Part shown: in pieces, positions 44,760-52,509 of the stretch
Layout: each line of letters starts with the position of its first letter
Numbering within the stretch: position 1 is the first letter of the stretch
NCBI GenBank assembly: GCA_963664595.2
Contig: CAXXOK010000006.1
Coordinates: forward strand, 143,524-207,523
Direction: 5' to 3'
From: CAXXOK01 sp963664595
Lineage (GTDB): Bacteria > Bacillota > Clostridia > Christensenellales > Aristaeellaceae
DNA: 64,000 nt
Notes under the pieces: model-generated
Seen by the model: only the letters and a program-made list of their open reading frames with translations
What the model was told of the DNA's origin: nothing
The model's database searches: none
Position numbers and translations under genes: made by a program

Positions 44760-46148
44760 ATGAGTACAGCAGGAGCAATCAGCAAGGAGAAGCAAAAGCA
44801 GTACATCGCCACGGGAAACTTATGGAAGATTATGGCGAGCATTTCATGGCCCGCGATCATCGCGATGGTACTGTATGGATTCAATACGGTTTTGGATGTT
44901 ATCTTTGTGGGCAGGTTTGTGGGGGAAGCCGCTTTGGCCGGCGTTTCCGTAGCGTACCCGCTCTCCCAGATCAGCGTCGCCTTCGGGTCGCTGATCGGCG
45001 TGGGTGCGGGCTCGGTGCTGAGCATCGCGCTGGGCAGCGGAGATAAGCGTACCCAGGAGCAGCTGATGGGCAACGTCAACCTGCTTACCATCATCATCAC
45101 CATTTTCTATATGGCGCTCGCGCTGCTTTTTTCAAAGCAGCTGATCACGGTGATGGGCGGAACCGGCGAAACCCTGGCCTTGGGCAACGAGTACTTCCGC
45201 GTCACGGTATATGGCGCGCCGTTCTGGATTTATGGGCTTGCCGGCAATATGATTGTGCGGGCAGAGGGCAAAATGAAATCCGCCGCAGTGATGATGGGCG
45301 TCGGCATGGTGGTAAACGCCATTGCCAACTATATCCTGATGGGTGTATTCCATTTCGGCGTCAAAGGTGCGGCGTGGGGCACCAATCTGGGCATGCTGGT
45401 CTATACGGTGATCGGCTGGCTGTACTTTGGCAAGGGCTTTGCTACCTTCAAGAGCAAATTGCTCTCCCTGCGCTGGGACAAAGCCATTGGCACCTCTATT
45501 ATTCGCTTAGGAATGTCGTCGTTGATTATGAGCGTTATGTCGCTGATTCAGGCGGTGTTCGTTTTCAACGCGCTTTCCAACTACGGCACGACGGCTGATA
45601 TCGCTTTCTACGGCGTGATCTACCGGATTTTCACCTTTTTCCTCACCCCCGTATTCGGACTGATGCGGGCGCTGCAGCCGGTGATCGGGATTAATTACGG
45701 GGCCAAGCAATATGACCGGGTGATCCGCTCCTATAAGATTTTTGCGTTTGCCGCAATGCTCCTCACCCTGCCGTTCTGGATTTTGTCCATGGCCATGCCG
45801 GAGGCTATCCTCGGCGTGATGCTCAAGGACCAGCTGTTTACAGTCGTGCAGCTTACGCAATTTCGCGTATATATGGCAATCCTTCCCATCCTGTCGATTA
45901 TTTTCATGGCGATGACCTTGTTCCCTTCGGTAGACAAGGGAAAACCCGCGGCCATGATCGGCATCGCGAGGCAGTTTATATTTTATGTCCCCGTGATGCT
46001 TATTCTGCCGCGCTTCATCGGCGTATCCGGTATTTATTACGGCTCGTTTGCCATCGACGTTATCATCGTGTTGTGGACCGTATTGCTGGTGAAAAAGGAG
46101 TTCGGCGCATTGCGGCAAAAAAAGAAGCAGGTCCCGCAAAGCGCTTGA
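44760..46148 (+). CDS. MATE-family efflux transporter
   Basis: A 462-residue integral membrane protein with twelve hydrophobic segments in two halves and the family pattern (SISWPAIIAMVLYGFNTVLDVIFVGRFVGEAALAGVSVAYPL; GLMRALQPVIGINYGAKQYDRVIRSYK). AAGGAGG precedes the ATG, 12 bases after the DtxR stop. In a metal operon it could export a used chelator or a toxic product. That is inference, and the family also includes drug pumps. Confidence 0.88.
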   Translation: MSTAGAISKEKQKQYIATGNLWKIMASISWPAIIAMVLYGFNTVLDVIFVGRFVGEAALAGVSVAYPLSQISVAFGSLIGVGAGSVLSIALGSGDKRTQEQLMGNVNLLTIIITIFYMALALLFSKQLITVMGGTGETLALGNEYFRVTVYGAPFWIYGLAGNMIVRAEGKMKSAAVMMGVGMVVNAIANYILMGVFHFGVKGAAWGTNLGMLVYTVIGWLYFGKGFATFKSKLLSLRWDKAIGTSIIRLGMSSLIMSVMSLIQAVFVFNALSNYGTTADIAFYGVIYRIFTFFLTPVFGLMRALQPVIGINYGAKQYDRVIRSYKIFAFAAMLLTLPFWILSMAMPEAILGVMLKDQLFTVVQLTQFRVYMAILPILSIIFMAMTLFPSVDKGKPAAMIGIARQFIFYVPVMLILPRFIGVSGIYYGSFAIDVIIVLWTVLLVKKEFGALRQKKKQVPQSA

Positions 46149-46208
46149 TCCACTATCGCATAGTGATCTGCACAGACGTTATGCAACGGTTATTTGATGT
46201 GGCACGGG

Positions 46209-46408
46209 TTATGATGCTTGCTGTGCCGCATCAAATCCCGTGCTTTCCAGTGTTTCGATTGCCGTTTGCACACTGTGTTCGTCTCCGTCAACTGTAACGG
46301 TCTTGTCCGTCAGCGATATCGAAAAAGAAAGCTTGCCATGCCGAATACAATTATAAAGCGTTCCATACAGCTCTCACAATACATATCCTCTACCCTTAGC
46401 GTTGTCAT
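46209..46408 (-). pseudogene. HMA-domain (copper-chaperone-like) protein, frameshifted
   Basis: The minus strand from ATG 46408 reads MTTLRVEDMYCESCMER, a heavy-metal-associated domain start with its CxxC pair, then leaves frame. The rest of the domain continues in another frame as KLSFSISLTDKTVTVDGDEHSVQTAIETLESTGFDAA and stops at 46209. A single frame change near 46350-46365 joins them. The intact product would be about 66 residues. It is convergent with the MATE gene. Confidence 0.65.
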
Positions 46409-46480
46409 CCCCGTGCCCTCATTCCACTTTTATTTACAGGGTAGCTACCAACAATATAACCTGATAAAAGTGCCAATCCG

Positions 46481-46839
46481 TCAGATGGTTCGTTCGATTT
46501 TATTAACGATATAGGAACCAAGGCTTTCCACAGCACTGCGGATGGTATTGTCATCCATTGCTCGCATCATTCGTACAATCATCCGCCGTTTGGAAACATC
46601 GGCTTCGGCCCGGACACCGCCGATGCCCTCCAATGCGCGTTCGATACGTTTGGCATCGCCGCCTTCCGTTATGCCGTCAATCGTCAGGATCGCCTGATAT
46701 GGATACCGGCCGGCGCAGGGATCGCTGATTTTCTGTTTTTTTTTGCAAAACCGTATGCGACCTTCATTAAATAGCTCTTCAACATAAAAGCCGCGCACAG
46801 AATCACGGCAAGGATACCCATCGCACATAATGACTCCAT
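46481..46839 (-). pseudogene. membrane-anchored HMA-domain protein, frameshifted at a homopolymer
   Basis: From ATG 46839 the minus strand encodes MESLCAMGILAVILCAAFMLKSYL, a membrane anchor, then VAYGFAKK. The frame is then lost at a run of nine A/T (46736-46744). The HMA-like domain follows in another frame (YPYQAILTIDGITEGGDAKRIERALEGIGGVRAEADVSKRRMIVRMM). Related Firmicute proteins have this anchor-plus-HMA layout. The usual CxxC of the domain is replaced by TEGGDA. Box 12 and a strong promoter lie upstream. Run-length error or slippage could explain the break. Confidence 0.68.
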
Positions 46840-47076
46840 ATCAATCACCACCAGCTTCTTCAATACGGCATTAGCGCTACCCAGACGATTCCAACAAAAT
46901 ACGACAACTGGGATTGTTGATCCAACGACGGAATTTTATTCTATCCGGCCGTCTCTATCCAATGATAGTTGCACATTGTCTTCCTTCCCTTATATCATCA
47001 TGTTCAATCAAAGTGCTGCATACGGCTTTCCCGTATATTTATCTTTACTGATGATCAAGTATCGTTGGTTCATCAT

Positions 47077-47094
47077 GGTTAGCGTCACCTAACT
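47077..47094. promoter_or_regulatory. metal-regulator box 11
   Basis: Reads GGTTAGCGTCACCTAACT, a more divergent copy 33 bases from box 12 in the leader of the leftward transcript. Confidence 0.65.
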
Positions 47095-47109
47095 ATGAGT
47101 CTTAATTTA

Positions 47110-47127
47110 GGTTAGAGTCCTCTAACC
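47110..47127. promoter_or_regulatory. metal-regulator box 12
   Basis: Reads GGTTAGAGTCCTCTAACC, seven bases downstream of the -10 of the leftward promoter at 47134-47162. Confidence 0.8.
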
Positions 47128-47133
47128 GCGACT

Positions 47134-47162
47134 ATCATAGCATGTAAAAACCAGGCCGTCAA
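47134..47162 (-). promoter_or_regulatory. promoter of the leftward HMA-gene transcript
   Basis: Minus strand TTGACG (47162-47157), a 17-base spacer and TATGAT (47139-47134), with box 12 over the start site. Confidence 0.75.
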
Positions 47163-47257
47163 GATGCCAGTACAGGAGATAACCAAAGGGTAAAACAACA
47201 CGGTATACCCCATGCGGTGATGCCGTATATTTATTGGATTTTCGCATCATTCTATGC

Positions 47258-47620
47258 TCATTGTTTCACGTGTTTACGTATAGCCTCAAAGGTTTGATCA
47301 CTCAGGTCGTGCTCAATCTTGCAAGCATCTGTGCGGGCCGTTTCCGCATCCACACCCAGAGTGATCAATATATCTGTCAGAAGCTTATGGCGCGCATAGA
47401 TACGCGCGGCAATTTCCATGCCGGAATCGGTCAGCGTGATTAAACTATCTTCGTCCATGGTGATGTATCCGTTTTCCCTCAGCCGCTTGGTAGTATAGGA
47501 AACGCTGGGCTTTTTCACACCCAGTTCCTCCGCGATGTCGATAGATCGTATATACCCATGTTTTTCCAGAAGCATCAACATCATCTCAAGATAATCCTCG
47601 GCAGATTTCCGGATCTCCAT
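47258..47620 (-). CDS. DtxR/MntR-family metal-dependent transcriptional regulator
   Basis: A 120-residue regulator with a winged helix (SAEDYLEMMLMLLEKHGYIRSIDIAEELGVKKPSVSYTTKRLRENGYI) and a dimerisation domain. It keeps the family metal ligands: Asp and Glu in EDYLE, His in YARHKLL, and Cys, Glu, His in TDACKIEHDLS. Cys at that position is the DtxR (iron) type rather than the Glu of B. subtilis MntR. I start it at ATG 47620, with GGAGGG upstream. It is the best candidate to bind the twelve GGTTAG-N6-CTAACC boxes. No box lies before its own start. Confidence 0.9.
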   Translation of the reverse strand: MEIRKSAEDYLEMMLMLLEKHGYIRSIDIAEELGVKKPSVSYTTKRLRENGYITMDEDSLITLTDSGMEIAARIYARHKLLTDILITLGVDAETARTDACKIEHDLSDQTFEAIRKHVKQ

Positions 47621-47768
47621 TTCCTGTAGCCCTCCTTCCGCTTGGTTTTCCATCACGGTACCATGATAAAGCATGAAAAGCAAGCCGTTTGCATGCCATA
47701 TAAGCGAGGAAGATAACTATTGAATTCTTTCGGAGCCCAAATGGCTTTTCCATTCCTGCTATCCTAAA

Positions 47769-48599
47769 TTGCAACCTTTATTGTACGCTATCGATCTGGT
47801 CCCAACCAATCCCGCGGATAAAGTGGATCGTCCAAGAAAGGATCGCTTCATCGGGAGCTTCTACGACGGCGATGAAATGAATACCCTCTTTGCAGCCGCC
47901 AAAGGCACAAAGCTGGAGCTGATCGTCATGCTCGCTGTGTTCTACGGACTTCGACGAAGTGAAGTCGTCGGGCTAAGATGGGACGCGATTGATTTTGCCG
48001 GTAACACGCTCACGATCCGCCACACGGTGACCACCTGCCACCTGGACGGAAAGCAGATACTGATCGCTTCCGACCGGACGAAAACCAAGTTTAGTATGCG
48101 GACGCTGCCGCTGGTGAGCGAGTTTCGTGATCGGTTGCTGGAGCGCAAGGACAGCGAGGCTTACCACCGTAAGTTGTGCAGAAAGTCGTACAACATGGAT
48201 TACGATGGGTATGTCTTTGTGGACGAAATGGGCAATCTGATCAAGCCCAACTATATCACGGACGGGTTTGCCCGCCTATTGCGGGATAACCATCTTCGCA
48301 GAATACGCTTTCACGATCTGCGGCATAGCTGCGCCAGCCTGCTGCTTTCAAACGGTGTACCCATGAAGCAGATATAGGAGTGGATGGGGCATAGCGACTT
48401 CTCGACCACGGCTAATATCTACGCGCATCTGGATTACAGCTCCAAGATCACGTATGCGGAAGCGATGCTGAACGGGTTGAACCTGAATAAGCCGCAAGGG
48501 CTGTTGCAAGAAAAAGTGGATTGTATAGCAGACATTATGACAGGGCAGAAAAAGACTTCTGGGAGATACAACTCTCAGAAGTCAAATGGTGGAGTGTGA
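47769..48599 (+). pseudogene. tyrosine recombinase (integrase), N-terminally truncated and amber-interrupted
   Basis: The catalytic domain is recognisable: GLRRSEVVGLRWDAIDF (Arg), RFHDLRHSCASLLL (His-x-x-Arg), GHSDFSTTANIYAHLD (His and catalytic Tyr). An in-frame TAG at 48375-48377 interrupts MKQI-EWMGHS, where a Gln codon is expected. The N-terminal arm and core-binding domains are missing upstream of about 47769. The product is therefore dead unless amber is read through. Its 3' end runs into a tRNA-like sequence, as expected for an integrase beside its attachment site. Confidence 0.85.
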
Positions 48600-48687
48600 A
48601 GGGTTTGAACCTTCTTGGCGTATATGTATCATCTGCTCGTTGCGGTAGGCCCTTAGTGTCAAATTCCCTGCTTCATCAGGCCACTCC
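48587..48687 (-). other. tRNA-like sequence, possible attachment-site remnant
   Basis: On the minus strand a perfect T-arm (GAAGG TTCAAAC CCTTC) is followed by a 3' acceptor strand, discriminator A and encoded CCA. The 5' end offers a complementary GGAGTG. The middle does not form a normal anticodon arm, and the length (97 nt before CCA) is unusual. It overlaps the end of the integrase frame. It may be the 3' part of a tRNA left by integration, or a decayed tRNA. Confidence 0.35.
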
Positions 48688-48871
48688 ACATACGCCGTTA
48701 CCCGCCGTTATTGCAACATTGTTCATTTGGCTGTTTACCTCCAATGCTATAGAAATTATAGATAAAAGGAGTGCAGCCGAATCAACGGGAATGTTGGCAA
48801 CAAGTACAAGCAACGAACAAACAATAACCGAAAGAAATGCGGCTCAAATAACTCATCCAAGCCGCTAGTGG

Positions 48872-48957
48872 CGGAGAGGGAGGGATTCGAACCCTCGTGT
48901 GGTTTCCCACAAACTGATTTCGAGTCAGCCCCGTTATGACCGCTTCGATACCTCTCC
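48872..48957 (-). tRNA. tRNA-Ser (anticodon CGA)
   Basis: The minus strand folds as a type II tRNA. The acceptor is GGAGAGG/CCTCTCC with discriminator G, the anticodon stem-loop is CTGA-CTCGAAA-TCAG giving CGA, the long variable arm is TGTGG/CCACA, and the T-arm is GAGGG TTCGAAT CCCTC. CCA is not encoded. Confidence 0.93.
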
Positions 48958-49168
48958 TTATCAGGGGAACCGAAGCGTAGTATATCATTGATAAGGCGGA
49001 ATCGTCAAGATTGGAATGCATAAACTCGGATAAAACCCCGGATAAACCCCGCTAAAGCTCCGGATCAATCCCAAGTAACCTCGGATAAGCGCCGGAGTTG
49101 CGTTAGATTCCGAATCAGCCATTTCACAAATAATCAAGGCTTTCCCTTACAAACCCCTGAAACACAAA

Positions 49169-49197
49169 ACGGGCCGCCAGAAAATCCGGCGGCCCGT
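49169..49197 (-). terminator. intrinsic terminator of the aldo/keto reductase gene
   Basis: ACGGGCCGCC pairs with GGCGGCCCGT around AGAAAATCC, followed on the minus strand by TTTTG. It lies directly after the gene. Confidence 0.75.
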
Positions 49198-49206
49198 GGG
49201 TTTTCC

Positions 49207-50157
49207 TTATGCCAGGGCTTCGTCAATCTGGGCCAACGCATCCGGCGGCAGCACCGTGCCGGAGGCTTTGGCGTTTTGCACCACCTGCTGGGGGCGGCTG
49301 GCGCCCACCAGGGCGCTGGCCACGTTGGGCTGGCGCAGCACCCATGCCAGCGCCATCTGTGCCATGGGCATGCCCAGCTGATCGGCAATGGCGTTCAGCT
49401 TGCGCAGCTTGGCAAAGGTATCGTCCTTCATCCACCGCTGGATGAACTGGTTCATTTTATCGCTGGCCGCGCGGCTGTCGGCGGGGATATCGGCGGCGCT
49501 TTTGTATTTGCCGGTCAGCATGCCCTGTGCCAGCGGGGAAAACACTACCTGCCCCATGCCGTGCTTATGGCTTACGGGGATGATCTCCGCCTCGATGTTG
49601 CGGTGCAGCAGGTTGTACTGCGGCTGGTTGACCACAAAGCGGTCCAGCAGATAGCGGTCGGCCACATGCATGGCCTCCTCGATCTGTGCGGCCGTCCACT
49701 CGCTGATGCCCGCATACAGGATCTTGCCCTGGCGCATCAGGTCGTTCAGGGCGCGCAGCGTTTCGTATACGGGCGTTTCCGGATCGTAGCGGTGGCAATA
49801 GAGGATGTCCACGTACTCCAGCCCCAGCCGTTTCAGGCTGGCGTCCGCCTGCTCCAGAATGTGCTTGCGGGACAGGCCCCGGTCGTTGGGCTTTTCGCCC
49901 ATGGGGAAGTATACCTTGGTCGCCAGCACGTAGGAGCTGCGGTCGTAGGGCTTCAGGGCGCGGCCGACCACCTTTTCCGCCTCGCCGCGGTTGTAGGCGT
50001 TGGCGGTATCGAAAAAGTTGATCCCCACATCGTAGGCCTGTTTGATGGTTTTTACGGCGGTATCATCCGCCACGCCGTTGCCGTAGGTTAACCAGCTGCC
50101 CAGGCTGATTTCGGATACCTTCAGCCCTGTGCCGCCCAATCGTCTGTAAAGCATCAT
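49207..50157 (-). CDS. aldo/keto reductase, Kv-beta-like
   Basis: A 316-residue NADPH-dependent oxidoreductase with the TIM-barrel pattern of the family. It has the catalytic Asp-Tyr region (NFFDTANAYNRGEAEKVVGRALK), Lys in VLATKVYF and the later His (LYCHRYDPETPV). The C-terminal NADP-binding part ends ALVGASRPQQVVQNAKASG. I start it at ATG 50157, with GAAGGAAAG upstream. The longer frame is probably not translated. It is a stand-alone gene with its own terminator, physiological substrate unknown. Confidence 0.9.
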   Translation of the reverse strand: MMLYRRLGGTGLKVSEISLGSWLTYGNGVADDTAVKTIKQAYDVGINFFDTANAYNRGEAEKVVGRALKPYDRSSYVLATKVYFPMGEKPNDRGLSRKHILEQADASLKRLGLEYVDILYCHRYDPETPVYETLRALNDLMRQGKILYAGISEWTAAQIEEAMHVADRYLLDRFVVNQPQYNLLHRNIEAEIIPVSHKHGMGQVVFSPLAQGMLTGKYKSAADIPADSRAASDKMNQFIQRWMKDDTFAKLRKLNAIADQLGMPMAQMALAWVLRQPNVASALVGASRPQQVVQNAKASGTVLPPDALAQIDEALA

Positions 50158-50402
50158 GCTTTCCTTCTTTCTGTTGTTCAATATGCGGTTGCGCTTGTTC
50201 CATTTGCCTTTATCATAAACCTTCACGTTACCATGAAGTCAAGGTGTGCGCCGCAATCTGCGCTTATTCTTAGCATACCCATAAACCGGCGGATGGAAAC
50301 AACGGCCGGACGCCGGAATAAACCGGGGCTTCAGCCGCTTATTAATCTTGCCACGGCCCGGCAGGCGGCCGCTGTGAAAGGAGAGAACAGAGGAATAACC
50401 CG

Positions 50403-50905
50403 TTGCCGAACAGGCCGGGGAGTTTTACGGAGCAGCAGGTATTTGATGAGATACAGGCAGTTGACGGCTGTACGGATGCCTCTCTCTTCGCCCCGGGGGA
50501 CGCGCAGGCGGAGGGCGTGAGCGAGAACGGGGACGGCAGTATGCTGATCCGCGTCATCAAGGGCAACCGTCGGGTCGGTGTGCAGCGCGCCACTACGATC
50601 TGACGGATCCGGCCCTCTGCGGCTATGGCACCCCGGTGCAGCGTGCCTATACCAACCCGTGCCTTACTGAGGATGGCGACGAAGGGCTGATTCTGCTAAG
50701 CGAGAGAATCACCCTGAGTGATTATGAGATGGAGAAGGGCTGCGAAGGGGAGTACGCGTCGGCCAGGGTGTCCGCCGTTAAGCGGCTGCAAAAGGGTGTG
50801 GGGCTCACGACCAACGGCATTGTGGATAGGCATTCGCATAACGCCATCCGGAGTATGCTTCATACGCTTGGCCGAGGCTGTGCGGAGCTATCCGCCTGTT
50901 GGTAA
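50403..50905 (+). pseudogene. peptidoglycan-binding-domain protein, frameshifted
   Basis: A first frame from 50403 (MPNRPGSFTEQQVFDEIQAVDGCTDASLFAPGDA to GNRRVGVQRA) is broken near 50590. The protein continues in another frame as HYDLTDPALCGYGTPVQRAYTNPCL and ends with a peptidoglycan-binding-like segment (EYASARVSAVKRLQKGVGLTTNGIVDRHSHNAIRSML). Neither half has a complete start-to-stop domain, so I read them as one broken gene of about 165 residues. Confidence 0.5.
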
Positions 50906-50961
50906 ACCGCGGCGGAACGTGCTATACTGATGCCACTCCAACACAAGGCAGGCGAGGAACC

Positions 50962-51522
50962 ATCAAACTGTTGCTGCACACCTGCTGCGCGCCCTGCTCG
51001 GTGGCGTGCGTGCAGGCTTTGCGGGCCGAGGGTATCGAGCCTACGGCCTACTGGGCCAATCCCAACATCCATCCGTTCACGGAATACCGCGCGCGGCGCG
51101 ATACCCTGCGCACGTATGCGGCAAGCATCGGCATGGCGCTGGCGGAGGACGATACCTACGGTCTGCGCCCGTTTGTGCGTGCCGTGGCGCAGGATATTGA
51201 AGGCCGGTGCCGCTATTGCTACGCCACCCGGCTGAACAACGCCGCGGCCTACGCCGCCGAAAACGGCTTTACGCACGTTTCCACCACCCTGCTGATCAGC
51301 CCGTACCAAAACCATGAGCTGATTCAGGAGCTCGCCGCGCAGGCGGCCGCCCGGCACGGGGTCACGTTTTTGTACCGCGATTTCAGGCCGCATTTCCGGG
51401 AGGGGCAGGCCGAGGCCCGCGAACTGGGGCTGTACATGCAAAAGTACTGCGGCTGCGTCTTCAGCGAAGAGGACCGCTATACCCAAAAGAAAAAGAAGAA
51501 GCAGCCGGAGGCAAACGGCTGA
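50962..51522 (+). CDS. queH: epoxyqueuosine reductase QueH
   Basis: This enzyme reduces epoxyqueuosine to queuosine in tRNA. It has the QueH (DUF208) motifs LLLHTCCAPCS (adjacent Cys pair), PNIHPFTEYRARRDTL, GRCRYCYATRLNNAA, TTLLISPYQNHE, FYLYRDF-like FLYRDFRPHF and YMQKYCGCVFSEE. These supply the cluster and metal ligands. The family normally begins M-K-L-L-L-H. Here that position is an ATC at 50962 with GGCGAGG four bases upstream. The only upstream in-frame start is TTG 50899, without a good site. The coding end carries a Lys run. Confidence 0.9.
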   Translation: MKLLLHTCCAPCSVACVQALRAEGIEPTAYWANPNIHPFTEYRARRDTLRTYAASIGMALAEDDTYGLRPFVRAVAQDIEGRCRYCYATRLNNAAAYAAENGFTHVSTTLLISPYQNHELIQELAAQAAARHGVTFLYRDFRPHFREGQAEARELGLYMQKYCGCVFSEEDRYTQKKKKKQPEANG

Positions 51523-51709
51523 AACCGCACGCTGCAGCAAGATAATGGGCTTTAGTGCGGTTAAACCGTGCCCGCGATACGGGTTCATCACAGCGCTTTC
51601 CGGGTATACCACTGCCGGAAGGGCTTTTTCCGGAACTTGCTTTTTATGCGGCAGTTTCGGCAACGGCACAGGAGAAGAACGAACCGACATGGGATGGGGG
51701 AGCAGGATG

Positions 51710-52480
51710 ATGAACCGTATGCCGACGCTGTTTATCGGGCACGGGTCGCCGATGAACGCCATTGAGGATAACACGTTTTCCCGGCAGTGGACGGAGCTGG
51801 GACAAAAGCTGCCCAAGCCGCGGGCGATTCTGTCGGTTTCGGCGCACTGGTACACACTCGGTACGGCGGTTAACAGCGCCGCCGCTCCGAAAATGATTTA
51901 CGATATGTATGGCTTTCCCGAGGCACTGTACCGGGTAATCTACAACGCGCCAGGCGCCCCGGCCTATGCGGCGCGCACGCGGGAGCTGCTGGGCGAAGCC
52001 GTGGCGATTGATACCTCGTGGGGCCTGGACCACGGATCGTGGTCTGTGCTGCGCAGGCTTTTTCCGCAAGCGGATGTCCCCGTGTTTCAGCTCAGTGTGG
52101 ACAGCGGCGCTTCCCCTCAGGCGCATTACGCGATGGGCCGCGCCCTGCGCCCGCTTCGGGATGAGGGGGTGCTGATCCTGGGCAGCGGCAACGTTGTGCA
52201 CAACCTTGCCCGCGTCGCCTGGAACATGGACGGCGGATACCCCTGGGCGGAAACGTTCGACCGCTATATTATGGATCAGGTCGTAAGCCGCAACCACGAC
52301 GGCGTCCTCCGTTACCGGCAGGCGGGAGAATCGGCGGAGCTTGCGTTCAGGGGGCTGGATCACTATGCTCCGCTGCTGTACGCGCTGGGGGCGTCTGATG
52401 ACAACGACCGGATTACTGTATTCAATGAAGCCTGTGTGCTCGGCTCGCTTTCGATGACGAGCTTCCTGTTTGAGGCATAG
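51710..52480 (+). CDS. DODA-type extradiol dioxygenase, YgiD/LigB-like
   Basis: A 256-residue protein of the class III extradiol dioxygenase family, which uses non-haem Fe2+ (or Zn2+ in related enzymes). It has TLFIGHGSPMNAIEDN, AILSVSAHWYTLG, WGLDHGSWSVLRRLFPQADVPV and ILGSGNVVHNLA, which carry the conserved His ligands. I start it at ATG 51710, matching the family N-terminus NRMPTLF. ATG 51707 and 51690 are alternatives. No pathway neighbours identify the substrate. Confidence 0.88.
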   Translation: MNRMPTLFIGHGSPMNAIEDNTFSRQWTELGQKLPKPRAILSVSAHWYTLGTAVNSAAAPKMIYDMYGFPEALYRVIYNAPGAPAYAARTRELLGEAVAIDTSWGLDHGSWSVLRRLFPQADVPVFQLSVDSGASPQAHYAMGRALRPLRDEGVLILGSGNVVHNLARVAWNMDGGYPWAETFDRYIMDQVVSRNHDGVLRYRQAGESAELAFRGLDHYAPLLYALGASDDNDRITVFNEACVLGSLSMTSFLFEA

Positions 52481-52509
52481 ACATAAGGAGCTATGCCGAA
52501 TGAGGAATC

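Larger units (their letters stand above)
46840..47257. other. long leader between HMA and DtxR genes
   Basis: No convincing gene. On the minus strand an ATG near 47076 opens a short frame, MMNQRYLIISKDKYTGKPYAAL, that stops after 22 residues and may be a truncated small protein. The region holds metal-regulator boxes 11 and 12 and a strong leftward promoter. Confidence 0.5.
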
